From: JAAYDI01 sp052034005
GTDB lineage: Bacteria > Planctomycetota > Planctomycetia > Pirellulales > Pirellulaceae
Reading direction: 5' to 3'
DNA: 64,000 nucleotides
Assembly: GCA_052034005.1 (NCBI GenBank)
Contig: JBPOJB010000031.1
Location: 1 to 64,000, forward strand
The translations under genes were made by a program, and so were the position numbers. Below the pieces are notes generated by a model that was not told the DNA's origin, searched no databases, and saw only the letters and a program-made list of their open reading frames with translations. Position 1 is the first letter of the stretch; each line of letters begins with the position of its first letter. Below, piece after piece: positions 9,001 through 17,406 of the stretch.

Positions 9001-11046
9001 GTCGGTCACGCCGCGGATCGACAGGGCGATGGGAGTTGTGGCGGGCAGTTCCAGCACCAGGCGCTTGGTATGCGCGCGCTCGATCTGATAGACCAGCTCG
9101 TAGTGTGCGACCAGCAGCCCTTCGCGGATCATGAACGACGCGTAGTTGCGTGCCGAGATATGTGGCTGTGTACGTTCGACGCGGAACACGGCACGGTAGG
9201 CGTGATCGGCCATTTCGTAAGCCAGTTCGTCGGCGGATTGGCCGAGTCCGAACCGGCTGCGCTGGCTTTCATCCAGGGGCGTGAGCCGGTCGATCGTGAC
9301 GGGCTTGGCCGTGAGGTCTCCGGTGGGCTGGACGCTGATGGCGCCCGAGAAATCGGTCACCTGTTCCACCGCGATGTGCGGGAACTCGACATCCTGCGCA
9401 GCCCAGTCGTCCAGCCAGGCGGACGAGCAGAACGAGGCTTCGAAGTAGACGGTTGCGCTCGTGCCGGGCGCGACGGTCGTCGGCAGCTTCACGACATAGC
9501 GGTTGTCTGCGCCGGCCTGGTACCGGTCGTAGGAGAGCGGCTGCTCATCGGCGCCGTACACGCGCTGGAGTTGCCAGGCGGTGGGCATGCGGAACGCGAA
9601 CGAGGTCTGTTTCGCGGCTTGGGGTGTGAGCGTGAACCCGCCGCGCAACGCCTGCTGTTCCTCGCTCAACACCAACAGCAGGTGGGCGGCCACCTGCAGT
9701 TCATCGCGCGGGTCTTCCAGCGCGGCGGTCAGCGCGTACGCCTCGCCGGGCGCGTAGAAGGCGGCGATCGGCCGGACCGCCGGCGCACCGGGCTCGGCCG
9801 TGAATACCGATTCGGGCAGCGCATTGCGCAGGACGTGCGTGTCGATCCGGACCAGCCCGTCGGCGGTCACGTTCAACGGGCGCAAGCGCGTCTCGGCCAG
9901 CAGTCCGATCACGGCCACCTGGCCGGCCACGTCGTGCGGCTGCAACCTGGGCATCGACCAGGCGCCTAGGGCGGCGGGCGCCCGCGTGGCGGCGATGCTC
10001 AGCGGCTCGGTCGCCCGCGTCGCCTCGCGCAACACGACCTCCAATCGGTCGCGGTCTCCCTCCCGCCGGATGACCCACTGCGACAGGAGCGGCGAGACGA
10101 CACTGGTGATCTGGAACCCGTCCGGCACGTCGAACAGGAACCGGTCGACGGCGCCGTGCAGCACGTGCATCTCCACCGAGGCGTGCAGCCGTTCGTAGGA
10201 CGTGGTGAGTTCCGAGACGAGGACGGAGCGTGCGAGCACGACGCGGTCGGCGCGCAGCCGCCGGCTGTTGAGCGACAGGACGGCCGTCACAGCGCCGTCG
10301 GCCGACAACAGCTCGAACCGCGTCAAGTCGGCCGCGTCATCATACTGTCGCGTGACGACCTGCGCCCCGCTCTTGACCTCGACATTGCCCGGCACGGCGA
10401 GCTGGAGCCTGGAGCTGCCGGCGGCCGGCAGGCGGAACTGCAGGCTCTGGTGGGCGGCGCTGATGATCACCGGAAGCTGGACCTCCACTTCCAGGCGATG
10501 CCGTCCGATACCCCGCACGAACAACGCGATCTGGCCGTGGGCATTGCGGGCGACGGGGGCGGGGGCGCCGTCGAGCGTGGCGGCGCGCAGTGCGACACCC
10601 TCAAAGGAGAGCGGCACGCAGTGCAGGCCCGGATCGAGCACGTCGAGCTCCAACGTTCCTCGGATCACGGCCGCGGCGTCACGGACGGCTCCGTCATACG
10701 ACGCGCTGAGCAACACGGCGCTCTGCGGCGCACGTGTCGGCGGCTTCCGACGCGCTTCGCGCTCCAGCGCGAGGTACTCGTCGCGCGTCATGAACACGCG
10801 CTCATTCTCGCCGCCCAGGATCCCGGACAGCGCGTCGAAGGGCACGAACAGCTCGCGCACCAGGCGGTCGTCCTGCGGGGGGCCTTGCGCCCGGGCGGGC
10901 TGCGCGGGGCCCGACGCTGTCGGCAACAACGACGGCAACAACAGCAGCAGCGCCGCGCGCCACGCCACCTGCACCACGCGCCTCAGCCGCGCGCTCGGCG
11001 CGGGCCGACGCGCCATCAGCACACGAATCAGTCTTGGATTATTCAT
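3088..11046 (-). CDS. Giant exported membrane-anchored protein, two fused modules
   Basis: A 2652-residue protein of unknown function. The start at 11046 is preferred over upstream in-frame codons because AAGGAGG sits just before it and it overlaps the stop of the preceding gene by 8 nt. Residues 30-50 are a signal anchor. Module 1 (about 70-1220) starts with an FVPFDALSGIL segment and carries many beta-rich repeats, then a Gly/Met-rich linker (about 1050-1090). Three or four hydrophobic helices follow (about 1228-1335), and the last resembles a signal peptide ending AEA-Q. Module 2 (about 1360-2600) repeats the plan (RVLVPYARYVELW, then GQGRHRLELAV), has a coiled-coil region near genomic 3860-4160, and ends in one transmembrane helix before a short basic tail. 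The gene behaves like two tandem paralogues fused in frame. The preceding gene encodes a third paralogue. Probably periplasmic, anchored in a membrane. Confidence 0.8.
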   Translation of the reverse strand: MNNPRLIRVLMARRPAPSARLRRVVQVAWRAALLLLLPSLLPTASGPAQPARAQGPPQDDRLVRELFVPFDALSGILGGENERVFMTRDEYLALEREARRKPPTRAPQSAVLLSASYDGAVRDAAAVIRGTLELDVLDPGLHCVPLSFEGVALRAATLDGAPAPVARNAHGQIALFVRGIGRHRLEVEVQLPVIISAAHQSLQFRLPAAGSSRLQLAVPGNVEVKSGAQVVTRQYDDAADLTRFELLSADGAVTAVLSLNSRRLRADRVVLARSVLVSELTTSYERLHASVEMHVLHGAVDRFLFDVPDGFQITSVVSPLLSQWVIRREGDRDRLEVVLREATRATEPLSIAATRAPAALGAWSMPRLQPHDVAGQVAVIGLLAETRLRPLNVTADGLVRIDTHVLRNALPESVFTAEPGAPAVRPIAAFYAPGEAYALTAALEDPRDELQVAAHLLLVLSEEQQALRGGFTLTPQAAKQTSFAFRMPTAWQLQRVYGADEQPLSYDRYQAGADNRYVVKLPTTVAPGTSATVYFEASFCSSAWLDDWAAQDVEFPHIAVEQVTDFSGAISVQPTGDLTAKPVTIDRLTPLDESQRSRFGLGQSADELAYEMADHAYRAVFRVERTQPHISARNYASFMIREGLLVAHYELVYQIERAHTKRLVLELPATTPIALSIRGVTDDVQVKEYAQTTAGDQRMWTALLAQAHIGTVRLAVDFEQRLSQAEMAQPVTLPLARAADVAYQTQMVSVEGDPALDVGLETKMRPVDVGEFAEAQQMPGRRLLGAFASTTDDSRIDLIIARRALSPLPATIVQRAELVTLVSTAGASQSAARYLLETKIPYLAIQLPAGAELWSVSLDGSPVKPRKRGDQIVLSLQADKAAEPVPGPGPSEAIPVRDLQVVYAAPIADLAWIGRIRTRAPQLRLIQDEQDAGVPVPQVDLVWHLHLPTGYRLSRARGTVFTSQIEPVAPPWQLLSQAGMTVGGRMPRLLARASQVGSRSAALPEAVVPSHTAPRGAEADRYEYGFYQPQLEPGPPFESNLTILDPELPGLSGGTPYGGGMAGMGGMGGMSAGGSMAGQFGMGVPMPGMTLDQPAKSPPDRRSAVVHGGMRDGSVVSESRSEDTAGEPAAESTAEMPDRAASVPSAAPSDAEEGRTSGPEDVRARQDRQQLAKYWALQGLRGVSIQLDQSSALGARSGAQDRPPGQLTFRSLGSDPELDITVYDQGRIRWLAWAVVLAILTAGLLKARAPVRTRVRWVVLLTLLACGLPIIRGPLTEFTAVFEKALTATLALVPLWIVIACVERFVGWIVRRRTRATSVVTTAAWIIAASLLSAVPPIAEAQDIRQLLQPVLDEDRPVRIPDDAVVIPYDPADLDGREAATRVLVPYARYVELWNRAHPDEKIGEPSPEPLFSCAGARYTVTLEEAEHIVLQGTLDIEVLSDKPVDVPLALQRAVITSALLDGKPARLKALQPAPAEEPPQAEPAAAPQPPPLLLALVLEGQGRHRLELAVRVAVTRRGGLRIVSAVVPYAEATAVQVTVPDVGTSVHRQLGTTSLSETTTEARQVIDATLGEGGRFDIAWRAEVAPGAVDQALTATSLAAVDVREDGIHVSWRVDFAFGQTDRNMFRLEVPHDYLVELVEGKNVRGWDPVAQGAQQFLNVELLAAVKQHEQITVHLSRRIVFPPGRPTAVAVPFVAVPDAALHRGTVQIRRSTILELQTTEDQGVARTDSAHVADQLARAEGGFGSPLAVRDYQAYQFTATPFRIALAVSQIQPRVSAELRTLFRLGETEAALESEIRMTVQRRAVYQVRVEVPAELQLDEVTAAGLSDWSITPADGRQTLTAFFSAGQTDRFSLALRGKLSDHEPRASVWLPQIVVRDVDQQQGTLVVQVDTSLDARATALENCRPALLDRVQPWLADGQKALARLALEYQQPDYRGAIALSPRMPNVTCVTVTNVRVTFREVQETILLDFHIAEAGVRQVSFQLPAALRGAHIAAPRVREKHVAPVDGDQYDRVTLDLQDAITGQYRVVVENNRAIAPGRQLAPLPLVDTGLTIGRYVTLENAGRDEVVVDGAPAMEPVARETRQWSQLAARLAGGDFSTAYSTARLGPDVEFGYRTEQRAMLKTAGAAIGLAHTELVLDAGGAYRASLLLKIDNRTEPYLEIELPPGAALWTAHVAGQPVKPAHTAGRANDRLLRIPLIKTAEGDLDFPVTLKYAGTLDAPLRSLRTVNFPLIRTVNINVELSQVKLSVPEDFRWIDFSEPRVTGEDDFAADYLAYRTQQVERLTQILGGADEFSKSRAMYNVKALEREFHQLQAGRGQALPASKLQLNIDSNARALEVANRRIDELQQQAPVETDNRGRLHAYFEAQGNTLVTNEVVRLDANFAQPAAEPAAPVKAEELFDQQWLEPRGRGRTARETDLQEKRAEPDAPAQPPQSGQASPLGRVESDVSRRAQQRSPRGRAPGDDAAAQQVFRGELAPPADQADEQVPHERLDEWAGTKESLKRAYSDKIEQQLAEDATLAQTQTGQSVPPDARGRNAAMGEPLTLGDADTGPESPYTADTSEQVAGRVGLASLDFQLPQRGTTYYFTTPRGNVELSARPINNRLLRQLADFGQLVALVVVTLGGWWLVQQITRFGRLRISNSRREG

Positions 11047-14000
11047 CACGCGTCCCTCCTTCCTCGGAGACGTCGTCGGACGGTGGCTGCTGGTCGGGAC
11101 CCTCGCCGGGCGGCGACTCGCGGCCGGCTGGCGCGACATCCGCCTCCGCCTCCGCACCACCAGGAGACGGACCGGCCGGCGCGCGCGGCCGACGCCGCGT
11201 CCAAGGCAGCCTGCTGGCGTGCCCGATCAGCCAGATCACGATCACGACCGCCATGGCGGTCGGGAGGACGCCGGCGAGCAGCGCCCGCGCGAACTCCGGC
11301 AGAAACACACCGAGCAGCAGGACCAGGCCGGCCAAGGACAGCAACAGGATGATCTGCGCGCGCACGGAGCGCCGGAACAGCGGCAGCGCGATCACGGCCA
11401 CCGCCAGGATCACCAGCGCATGGAGCACGGTGCGGTTGATCGTCGTCAGTCGCAGCGACCCGTCGGGCGCCGGCAGCGGGCGCAGCGCGGAGTAGACATG
11501 CAGGGTGGACTGGCCGGTCGGGAACGTCTGAGCGGAACTCAACGCGGCCGGATTGCCTTCGGTCACGGACTCGAGCAGTTCCCCATCGTCTGTCGCCGGC
11601 AGCGGCAACGGGAACAGCAGCGGCAGGAGCCCGCTGGGGCTCTCGTCGGACCAGGGGCCGCAACTTCCGAGCAGCACCTGTTTCTCGGGCAGGTAGACGC
11701 ACAGGTAAACCCGCTGGACGGCCGAATCGTCCGGGAAGGACGGCAGGTCCAGTTGCGCGGGCGTGCCGGACATGCTGTAGCGCAGTTCCAGGACAAATGC
11801 CTTGTCCGGCTCCTGATCGGCCAGCGGGGCGAAGATCGTGGTCGGCGAGTCCCGCTCCGGATTGACCGCGCGCCCGTCGATCCGCAGCGGCTGAGCGTCG
11901 AACACGGCGTCCTCCGGCACCTGGATCTTCAGCCGCTGGCGGGCGCTCTTGAGCCGGTAGACGGCCTGGAGAGACAGCTCGTGCCGGTCCCCTTGGCTCA
12001 GGGCGACGATCCGCACGACCCCCCGCTCGATGCTGGTCAACTTGGTGGCTTCCAGCTCGTATCGCGTGGCCTGGATCTCGAGCGACCAGTCGTCGACGAA
12101 CTCGAACGCCATCGCCGCGCTGTCCGACCGGCCGGCCGGCATCACGTCTCGCTGCGGATCGATGGGTGTCAGCCCGCGCGGCAGGCGGCTGGGCTCCAGG
12201 TCAATCGACTCGGACTTGCTGATCACAATCTGTCCGACCGCGCGGTCGACATCGCGGGGGATCAGCCGCGGGATCGGCACAGGCACGCGCGTGCCCACTC
12301 CCAACTCCTCGATCTTCTGTTCCCAGGACAGCCGGACCTCGACGGCGCCGAGCAGCTCCGTTTCGCCGGCGAACGACCAGGCGGTGTAACCTTCCGCCAC
12401 ATCGTCCGGTTGGGGTGTGATCTCCTCCTTGCGCAGCGCGTCGCTGTCGTTGTGGACGCCGGCGAGCGCAGTGGGCAGGTCCACGCGGAGCGATTTCAGG
12501 CCGCTGTATTTGATGTCGTAGTACAGCGCGATGTTGAACTTCACGACGCCCGAGGCGATCTCGACACGCACCAACTGGTTGGTCGTAACCTGCGGCGGCC
12601 GGCGCTCGGCCGTGACCGCCAGCTTCGCGTCGCCCTTGGCAAACGCGTAGGCCAAAACGGGCCGAAGCGATTTCGAGCCGGCCGGTGCCGCCGGGATCGT
12701 CTGGAACGCTTCGTCGAACGAGACGTCGCGGAGCCCCTGGAGCTGGGTCGGATTGACATGCAGGCTCTCGGGCGCACGGACCACCACCGCACCGCGCGCG
12801 AACTCCACGTCCGCGGCCGTCGCGCGTGGCAGCGGCAGGTCAATGGTCGACGCCGTGCCGGTGGGCGACAGCAGATTCGGGTCGTTGAGCGTACGTTCCA
12901 GTTGCGCGCGCAAGCCGACCTGGCCGAACGCCTTGCTGGAGAGGTTGACCAGATAGGTATTCGCATCCGGCGAGACGCGGTGGTGCGAGTCGACGGCGGC
13001 GGACGCGCTGTCGCCGATCGCCACGCCCTCGAGCGTGCGGACCTCGAACCCGTCCGGCAGGTCGACGCGCAGCTGGAACAGCCCGGCGTTCTCGATCGTA
13101 TACAAGCCGCGCCAGTCGAGGACGAGCCGGTCCGCCGACAGCTCGGCTTCCACCAGCTCCGTGACGGAGATGCGGGGCCGCACCTTCTCGATCTTCAACG
13201 CCAACTCGTACGGCACCGCGCCGTAGCGATAGGCGAATCCCCACGGGGTTGCGCGCAGCGACTCCGGCAGGTCGCTCTGGTCCAGTTGGAGCAGGCCCGT
13301 GCGCGTGACGGCCTCGCCCTGCAGCCCTTCTTCCAGGCGCACGACCACGATCCCCTGCTGGCGCCCGACGCCGACCGCACGCACCAACGGCAGGGGCACT
13401 CGATCAGAGTCCTCAGTGGGGTGGATGAACCGCTCCAGCTCGACGACCAGCGCCTGCCGGCCCTGCGTGGCCTCGAACAGATCCACGCGGATCGTCTGCG
13501 TGTCTTCGCCCGGCTCGAACACCCACCGCTGCACGTTCCGATCGAACACGTTGACGACCTTCTGGTCGGCGGGGACTTCGAGCACGAGCTGGGTGAGCTT
13601 GGCGCGCGCGATCTCGTAGTCCAGCGTGATCGTCGAGCGGGCGACGCCTTCCGACACGACCATCTGCTGCTCGGCCTGCACGGTGGCGAACGCTTCCAGG
13701 CCGGCCGCGCCTTCCGCCTGGGGGGTCCACGAGATCCTGACAGTCGGCGCCGCGCCCACGAAGGCCATCAGGTCGCGGGCCGCCGCGGGCGCGGTTGCCG
13801 CGTCGGCCGCCGGGTCGCGTGGGGCGTGGGTGGCCGCGATCATCGGCTCGATTTGCACTGCCATGTCGGCCTCGGGCACGCGAATGCGCCAGCAGTTGAT
13901 CGGCGCCTGCGGCGCATCGAACTCCACGCTGCTCTGGCCGGGCGTCTTCGTGAACGCCCGCGCGTACTCCAGCGCCAATTCGATCTGCTGGGGCCTGTCA

Positions 14001-14545
14001 CCTTCTTTCTGCCACAGCAACTGGTGGCCGGTCTGGGGGTCGAACACGAGGCGGGCCGGCTGGTCGCCGATCCGAGCGGACCGGATCGCCGAGTGGCTCA
14101 AGCGGAGCGGCACCTGAACCCAGCCTTCTCCCAGGACCTCGATGTGCACCGTGGCGCGGACGTTGACGACCTGGTCGGCGATCGTGGCCTCGCTGTCGAT
14201 CTGCGTGATCACGGCATCGACCGGGCGCTGGGGCGTCTGGTCCTGACCGGTCTGAGACCGGGCCGCCTTCCACAGCTCCTGGAATTTCTCGTAGGGCAGG
14301 AACACCCCCCGGCCTTGCTTCTCGAACAGGTTCTTGAGCCGCTCGTACGGCACATAAATGGTCTGTTCGCGCAGCGGGTCCCGCTCGCCTGCCGCCGGCG
14401 TGTTTTCGCCCACCGCCGGCTGACTCTCCACCTGCGGCGTCTCGGCCGGCGCTGCGCCTGCTTCCTGGGCGACTCCGCGGCCTGCGACGCCCGCCACTCC
14501 GGCCACGGCCAACACGAACACCAGGATCTTGATGCGACATCTCAT
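11039..14545 (-). CDS. Large exported membrane-anchored protein, third copy of the module
   Basis: A 1168-residue protein with a signal peptide (residues about 1-25, ending GVAQ), then a low-complexity Ala/Pro stretch. It then has the module opening shared with both halves of the downstream giant: IYVPYERLKNLF followed by GVFLPYEKFQELW at about 63-95. The body is beta-rich and repetitive. The C-terminus (about 1065-1150) contains three or four transmembrane helices and an acidic/proline tail. The start at 14545 is chosen for the purine-rich GATGAGGTGG before it; an earlier in-frame codon would put 14 charged residues ahead of the signal peptide. The next gene overlaps by 8 nt, so the two are co-translated. 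I do not recognise a catalytic motif. A structural, surface or protein-binding role is only inference. Confidence 0.78.
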   Translation of the reverse strand: MRCRIKILVFVLAVAGVAGVAGRGVAQEAGAAPAETPQVESQPAVGENTPAAGERDPLREQTIYVPYERLKNLFEKQGRGVFLPYEKFQELWKAARSQTGQDQTPQRPVDAVITQIDSEATIADQVVNVRATVHIEVLGEGWVQVPLRLSHSAIRSARIGDQPARLVFDPQTGHQLLWQKEGDRPQQIELALEYARAFTKTPGQSSVEFDAPQAPINCWRIRVPEADMAVQIEPMIAATHAPRDPAADAATAPAAARDLMAFVGAAPTVRISWTPQAEGAAGLEAFATVQAEQQMVVSEGVARSTITLDYEIARAKLTQLVLEVPADQKVVNVFDRNVQRWVFEPGEDTQTIRVDLFEATQGRQALVVELERFIHPTEDSDRVPLPLVRAVGVGRQQGIVVVRLEEGLQGEAVTRTGLLQLDQSDLPESLRATPWGFAYRYGAVPYELALKIEKVRPRISVTELVEAELSADRLVLDWRGLYTIENAGLFQLRVDLPDGFEVRTLEGVAIGDSASAAVDSHHRVSPDANTYLVNLSSKAFGQVGLRAQLERTLNDPNLLSPTGTASTIDLPLPRATAADVEFARGAVVVRAPESLHVNPTQLQGLRDVSFDEAFQTIPAAPAGSKSLRPVLAYAFAKGDAKLAVTAERRPPQVTTNQLVRVEIASGVVKFNIALYYDIKYSGLKSLRVDLPTALAGVHNDSDALRKEEITPQPDDVAEGYTAWSFAGETELLGAVEVRLSWEQKIEELGVGTRVPVPIPRLIPRDVDRAVGQIVISKSESIDLEPSRLPRGLTPIDPQRDVMPAGRSDSAAMAFEFVDDWSLEIQATRYELEATKLTSIERGVVRIVALSQGDRHELSLQAVYRLKSARQRLKIQVPEDAVFDAQPLRIDGRAVNPERDSPTTIFAPLADQEPDKAFVLELRYSMSGTPAQLDLPSFPDDSAVQRVYLCVYLPEKQVLLGSCGPWSDESPSGLLPLLFPLPLPATDDGELLESVTEGNPAALSSAQTFPTGQSTLHVYSALRPLPAPDGSLRLTTINRTVLHALVILAVAVIALPLFRRSVRAQIILLLSLAGLVLLLGVFLPEFARALLAGVLPTAMAVVIVIWLIGHASRLPWTRRRPRAPAGPSPGGAEAEADVAPAGRESPPGEGPDQQPPSDDVSEEGGTRDE

Positions 14546-14918
14546 CGAATCCACCTCATCGTGCGAAGATGCCCGCCTACAGGGCACGCTCAGCCCCTTG
14601 GTTCGACGCCACCCACAGAAGTCTAGTTCCCGCCGTCGGAGAGGAATTGCCGACCCGATCGGCGCCGGGTTCCGCAGATTGCCCGGATTGTACCGCGCGG
14701 ACGAGGCGGCACTGCCCCGCCGACTCCGGGGGTGTCATGCAGCCGAGCCGCCGCGGCCGCGATTGCGGACCCCGATCGCCCTCGTTAGACTCGACACACT
14801 CCGCGCGGGATCGGCGCGCGACGTGGGATCGGCTCCCAGGTCGTCAAGCGCCGGCGCGGAGCCGGACCATCTGGAGAACCGCTGCCGAGGACCGCACACG
14901 GTCCGATGGAGCCAGACG
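14546..14918. other. Divergent intergenic region
   Basis: 373 bp separate the start of the large minus-strand exported gene from nnrE on the plus strand. It should contain promoters in both directions, but I see no convincing hexamer pair, no RNA gene and no protein with recognisable features. Confidence 0.5.
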
Positions 14919-15608
14919 ATGACCGTGCCCGTATTGGATCGCGAGTCGGTGCGTGCGCTGGATGAGCGGGCGATCCGGGGGTATGGCGTCCCCGGCGTGG
15001 TCTTGATGGAGAACGCGGGGCGCGGGTGTGTGGACGTGCTGTGTCGCTTTGGGGTGCGTGGTCCGGTGGCCATTTGTTGTGGGAAGGGCAACAATGCGGG
15101 TGACGGCCTGGTGATCGCGCGGCATCTGGATCTGCGGGGAGTGGCAGCGCGGCTGCTATTCTGGTCCGATCCGGAGTTGCTGCAGGGAGACGCGCGGGTC
15201 AACTATGTGATTGCCCGTCGGGCCGGTTTGAGCATCCATGTGTGCGAGGAGCCGAACGCGGCTGCGGAGTTGGATCGCCAGCTGGACGGTGTGGAGTGGA
15301 TTGTCGATGCGCTGCTCGGCACCGGGGCCGTTGGCGAGCCGCGTCCGCCGCTGGACCAGGTCATTACGCGACTCAACGCGCACCCGGGTCGGAAACTGGC
15401 CGTGGACCTGCCCAGCGGCTTGGACTGTCAGACCGGCGCGGCGGCCCGGCACACGTTCCGCGCCGATCATACGTGCACGTTCGTGGCGGCCAAGCCGGGC
15501 CTGGTCGCCGCCGGGGCCGGGCCCTGGGTCGGCCAACTGCATGTGCTCGATATCGGCGCGCCCCGCGCGCTGCTGGAAGAGTTCGGCGTGTGGAGTGTGT
15601 CAACCTAG
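14919..15608 (+). CDS. nnrE: NAD(P)H-hydrate epimerase
   Basis: A 229-residue YjeF N-terminal-domain protein. It interconverts the R and S forms of hydrated NAD(P)H so that the partner dehydratase can repair them. Diagnostic features are MENAGRG near residue 28, GKGNNAGDG in the Rossmann-like core (about 51-59), VDALLGTG (about 129-136) and the DLPSGLD potassium/phosphate loop (about 165-171). Only the epimerase domain is present; the dehydratase domain (NnrD) that is often fused must be encoded elsewhere. The start at 14919 is the first methionine that gives the family length. The FmdB-type gene follows 19 bp later on the same strand. Confidence 0.92.
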   Translation: MTVPVLDRESVRALDERAIRGYGVPGVVLMENAGRGCVDVLCRFGVRGPVAICCGKGNNAGDGLVIARHLDLRGVAARLLFWSDPELLQGDARVNYVIARRAGLSIHVCEEPNAAAELDRQLDGVEWIVDALLGTGAVGEPRPPLDQVITRLNAHPGRKLAVDLPSGLDCQTGAAARHTFRADHTCTFVAAKPGLVAAGAGPWVGQLHVLDIGAPRALLEEFGVWSVST

Positions 15609-15627
15609 CCTGAGGAGATGCTCAGCG

Positions 15628-15858
15628 ATGCCCATCTACGAGTATGTCTGTAGCAAGTGCCGACATGAGTTTGAGGCGTTGGTGCGTGGTGACGAGCAAC
15701 CGGAATGTCCGAAATGCGGGGCTCGGAAGCTGAACAAGCTCTTGAGCGCGCCGGTGGCCCACATGGCCGGCAGCTCGTCGGCGCCCTCCTGCGGCATGGA
15801 CCACTGTCCGGGACGCGGCAGCGGCGGTGAGTGCGAGTTCGGGTCCTGCGGGATGTGA
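15628..15858 (+). CDS. FmdB-family zinc-ribbon protein
   Basis: A 76-residue protein starting MPIYEYVC, the hallmark of the FmdB/CxxC_CxxC_SSSS family. Four cysteines (C8, C11, C27, C30) form two CxxC knuckles expected to bind one zinc. A Ser-rich linker leads to a C-terminal Cys/Gly-rich tail with further cysteines (CGMDHC, CEFGSCGM), also seen in planctomycete members. GAGGAG lies 10 nt before the start. The function is not established; a regulatory role has been suggested for the family. It probably shares a transcript with nnrE. Confidence 0.85.
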   Translation: MPIYEYVCSKCRHEFEALVRGDEQPECPKCGARKLNKLLSAPVAHMAGSSSAPSCGMDHCPGRGSGGECEFGSCGM

Positions 15859-15915
15859 GGCGGACGGTCCAGCCGGGGCTTGAGCGACGCGGACATCGCG
15901 CGCCGGCAAGAAAGC

Positions 15916-15955
15916 ACAGAACGGCGGGGCACTTGCGTGCCGACCGCCGTTCTGT
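15916..15955. terminator. Convergent hairpin, probable bidirectional terminator
   Basis: ACAGAACGGCGG and CCGCCGTTCTGT form a perfect 12-bp stem, with an inner GGCAC/GTGCC stem in the loop. It lies between the 3' ends of two convergent genes (15858 and 16014). There is no long T-run on either side, so termination may not be purely intrinsic. Confidence 0.6.
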
Positions 15956-16013
15956 CGAGCCAATCGCTCCCGAGCTGCATGAATTGATGTAATGGACCGG
16001 GACCGGAAGGGGC

Positions 16014-17396
16014 TCAGGGGATGAGGGCAATCCCGCCGACCCAGGCGCCCGCCTCCCACAACGCGCCTCGCACGCTCAACGGTACGGGCGGCACGAGCCA
16101 CGGTGCACAACTGCCCGGCCGATAGTAACCCAACGGGTATTGGCATTCCCAGGGCGGGTTGATGCCCGCTTGGTAGGGCAAAGCCGCCAGGTTCAGGAAG
16201 AAGTGGGCGCCCGAAAGGACCGGCTGGGCGAAGTGCCCCGTGGTGTGGCCGTAACGCTCCAGCTGCGGCTCCTCGAAGTACAACGGCTTGTGGCAGACCC
16301 CGGTGGCCTTCCAGGTCAAGGTGCTGGGGAGCCAGTCCCGCCCCGCGTACATTTCGTCACCGAGCGTGCATTCGGTGGGGATCCGCCACCAGGAGGCGAC
16401 AAAACAGAGATCGTCGTCCGACAGGTCGTCCCACGGGACTTTCACGACCCGGTTGTCCTGGTCCAGGACCAGCAGGCGTCTGTACTGCATGCCGGTCAGC
16501 CGGCCGGTGGCCATCTCCCGGCCCTGGCGGTCGCGGTAGGTGCGCACCGGCACCTGAGCCAGATCCAGGTTCCGCTCCGAGCGCGCGCCCAACGGGTCAC
16601 CCTCGTCTACGATCAGGCCGGGCGTGATGTCCAGCGAGATCTTGGAGATCGCGTTGTGTTGCCACTGGTGGCGGGCTTCATCGCACTTCTGCTCGTCCTT
16701 GCAGCAATCCCGTTCGTTGTAGACGCGATCGCAGGGTTGCTTGCCGGACGCGCCGGCCGGCTCGGGCAGGAGTTGCACTTGCGGCCTGGGTACCGGATCG
16801 TCCTCCGCCTCAGAGGGCGACATACCGTCGCGCGGCCGGGCTGGCGCGGGTGCCAGGCTCGGCTGCCCCGCGCGAGGCTTCTCCGGCTCCGGCTCCTGCA
16901 GCAGCACGGCCAAGGCCAGCGGCTGATCGCGCTCGGTGAAGGTCAGTTCCCGAGGCGGCGTCCGCGGCGGCTCGTCGGCCTCCCACGGCTCCTTGGCCGC
17001 GTCCGGCACACGATAGGGGATCGCCGAGGCGGCCGCGGGTGCGGGCGGCATCCGATCCGGCGGGCTTGTCACCGTCGACACCGTGACGATCTCGGCCGGC
17101 CGGTCCGGCCCGTCCGACGAGACGCGGGCCTGCACGACGCCGCTGGTGCGCCAACGCAGCACGGTGCCGGGGCTCTGGTCGGTTGTCCCCCGGCCCGTTT
17201 CCCGCCACGCGATCGGCTGGGCCAGGGTCAGGCTGTGCTGGGCGGTGACGCGCTCCGACGATTGGCTCGGCGACCGCCAGCGCAGTTGATCCGGGGATTG
17301 GGTTGTTTGTTGGGCGTGCAGGAAGGGACCCGTCAGGGCAGTCAGGACGCCGAGCCCGGCGAGGGAGATCCACCGCACCAGGCGCCCGGCCCACAC
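16014..17396 (-). CDS. Exported planctomycete protein with SHD1-like domain
   Basis: About 460 residues. The N-terminus WAGRLVRWISLAGLG continues to LHAQQ and is a signal peptide; the GTG at 17396 lies 10 nt after the guaB stop. An in-frame ATG at 17477 inside guaB is the alternative start. A Pro-rich low-complexity half is followed by a Cys cluster (CDRVYNERDCCKDEQKC) and then a segment like the SLA1-homology-1 (SHD1) domain: VRTYRDRQGREMATGRL, RLLVLDQDNRVVKVPWDDLSD. The C-terminal third has the conserved pattern KPLYFEEPQLERYGH, SGAHFF, LGYYRPGSCAP, which I associate with planctomycete exported proteins. The function is unknown. It is probably co-transcribed with guaB, though no functional link is obvious. 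Confidence 0.75.
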   Translation of the reverse strand: MWAGRLVRWISLAGLGVLTALTGPFLHAQQTTQSPDQLRWRSPSQSSERVTAQHSLTLAQPIAWRETGRGTTDQSPGTVLRWRTSGVVQARVSSDGPDRPAEIVTVSTVTSPPDRMPPAPAAASAIPYRVPDAAKEPWEADEPPRTPPRELTFTERDQPLALAVLLQEPEPEKPRAGQPSLAPAPARPRDGMSPSEAEDDPVPRPQVQLLPEPAGASGKQPCDRVYNERDCCKDEQKCDEARHQWQHNAISKISLDITPGLIVDEGDPLGARSERNLDLAQVPVRTYRDRQGREMATGRLTGMQYRRLLVLDQDNRVVKVPWDDLSDDDLCFVASWWRIPTECTLGDEMYAGRDWLPSTLTWKATGVCHKPLYFEEPQLERYGHTTGHFAQPVLSGAHFFLNLAALPYQAGINPPWECQYPLGYYRPGSCAPWLVPPVPLSVRGALWEAGAWVGGIALIP

Positions 17397-17406
17397 CGGG
17401 CGGCGG

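Noticed and set aside
10202..14626. A 1474-codon plus-strand frame opposite the exported giants
   Set aside because: Arg-rich low-information translation, antisense to two genes with signal peptides, internal repeats and proper starts.
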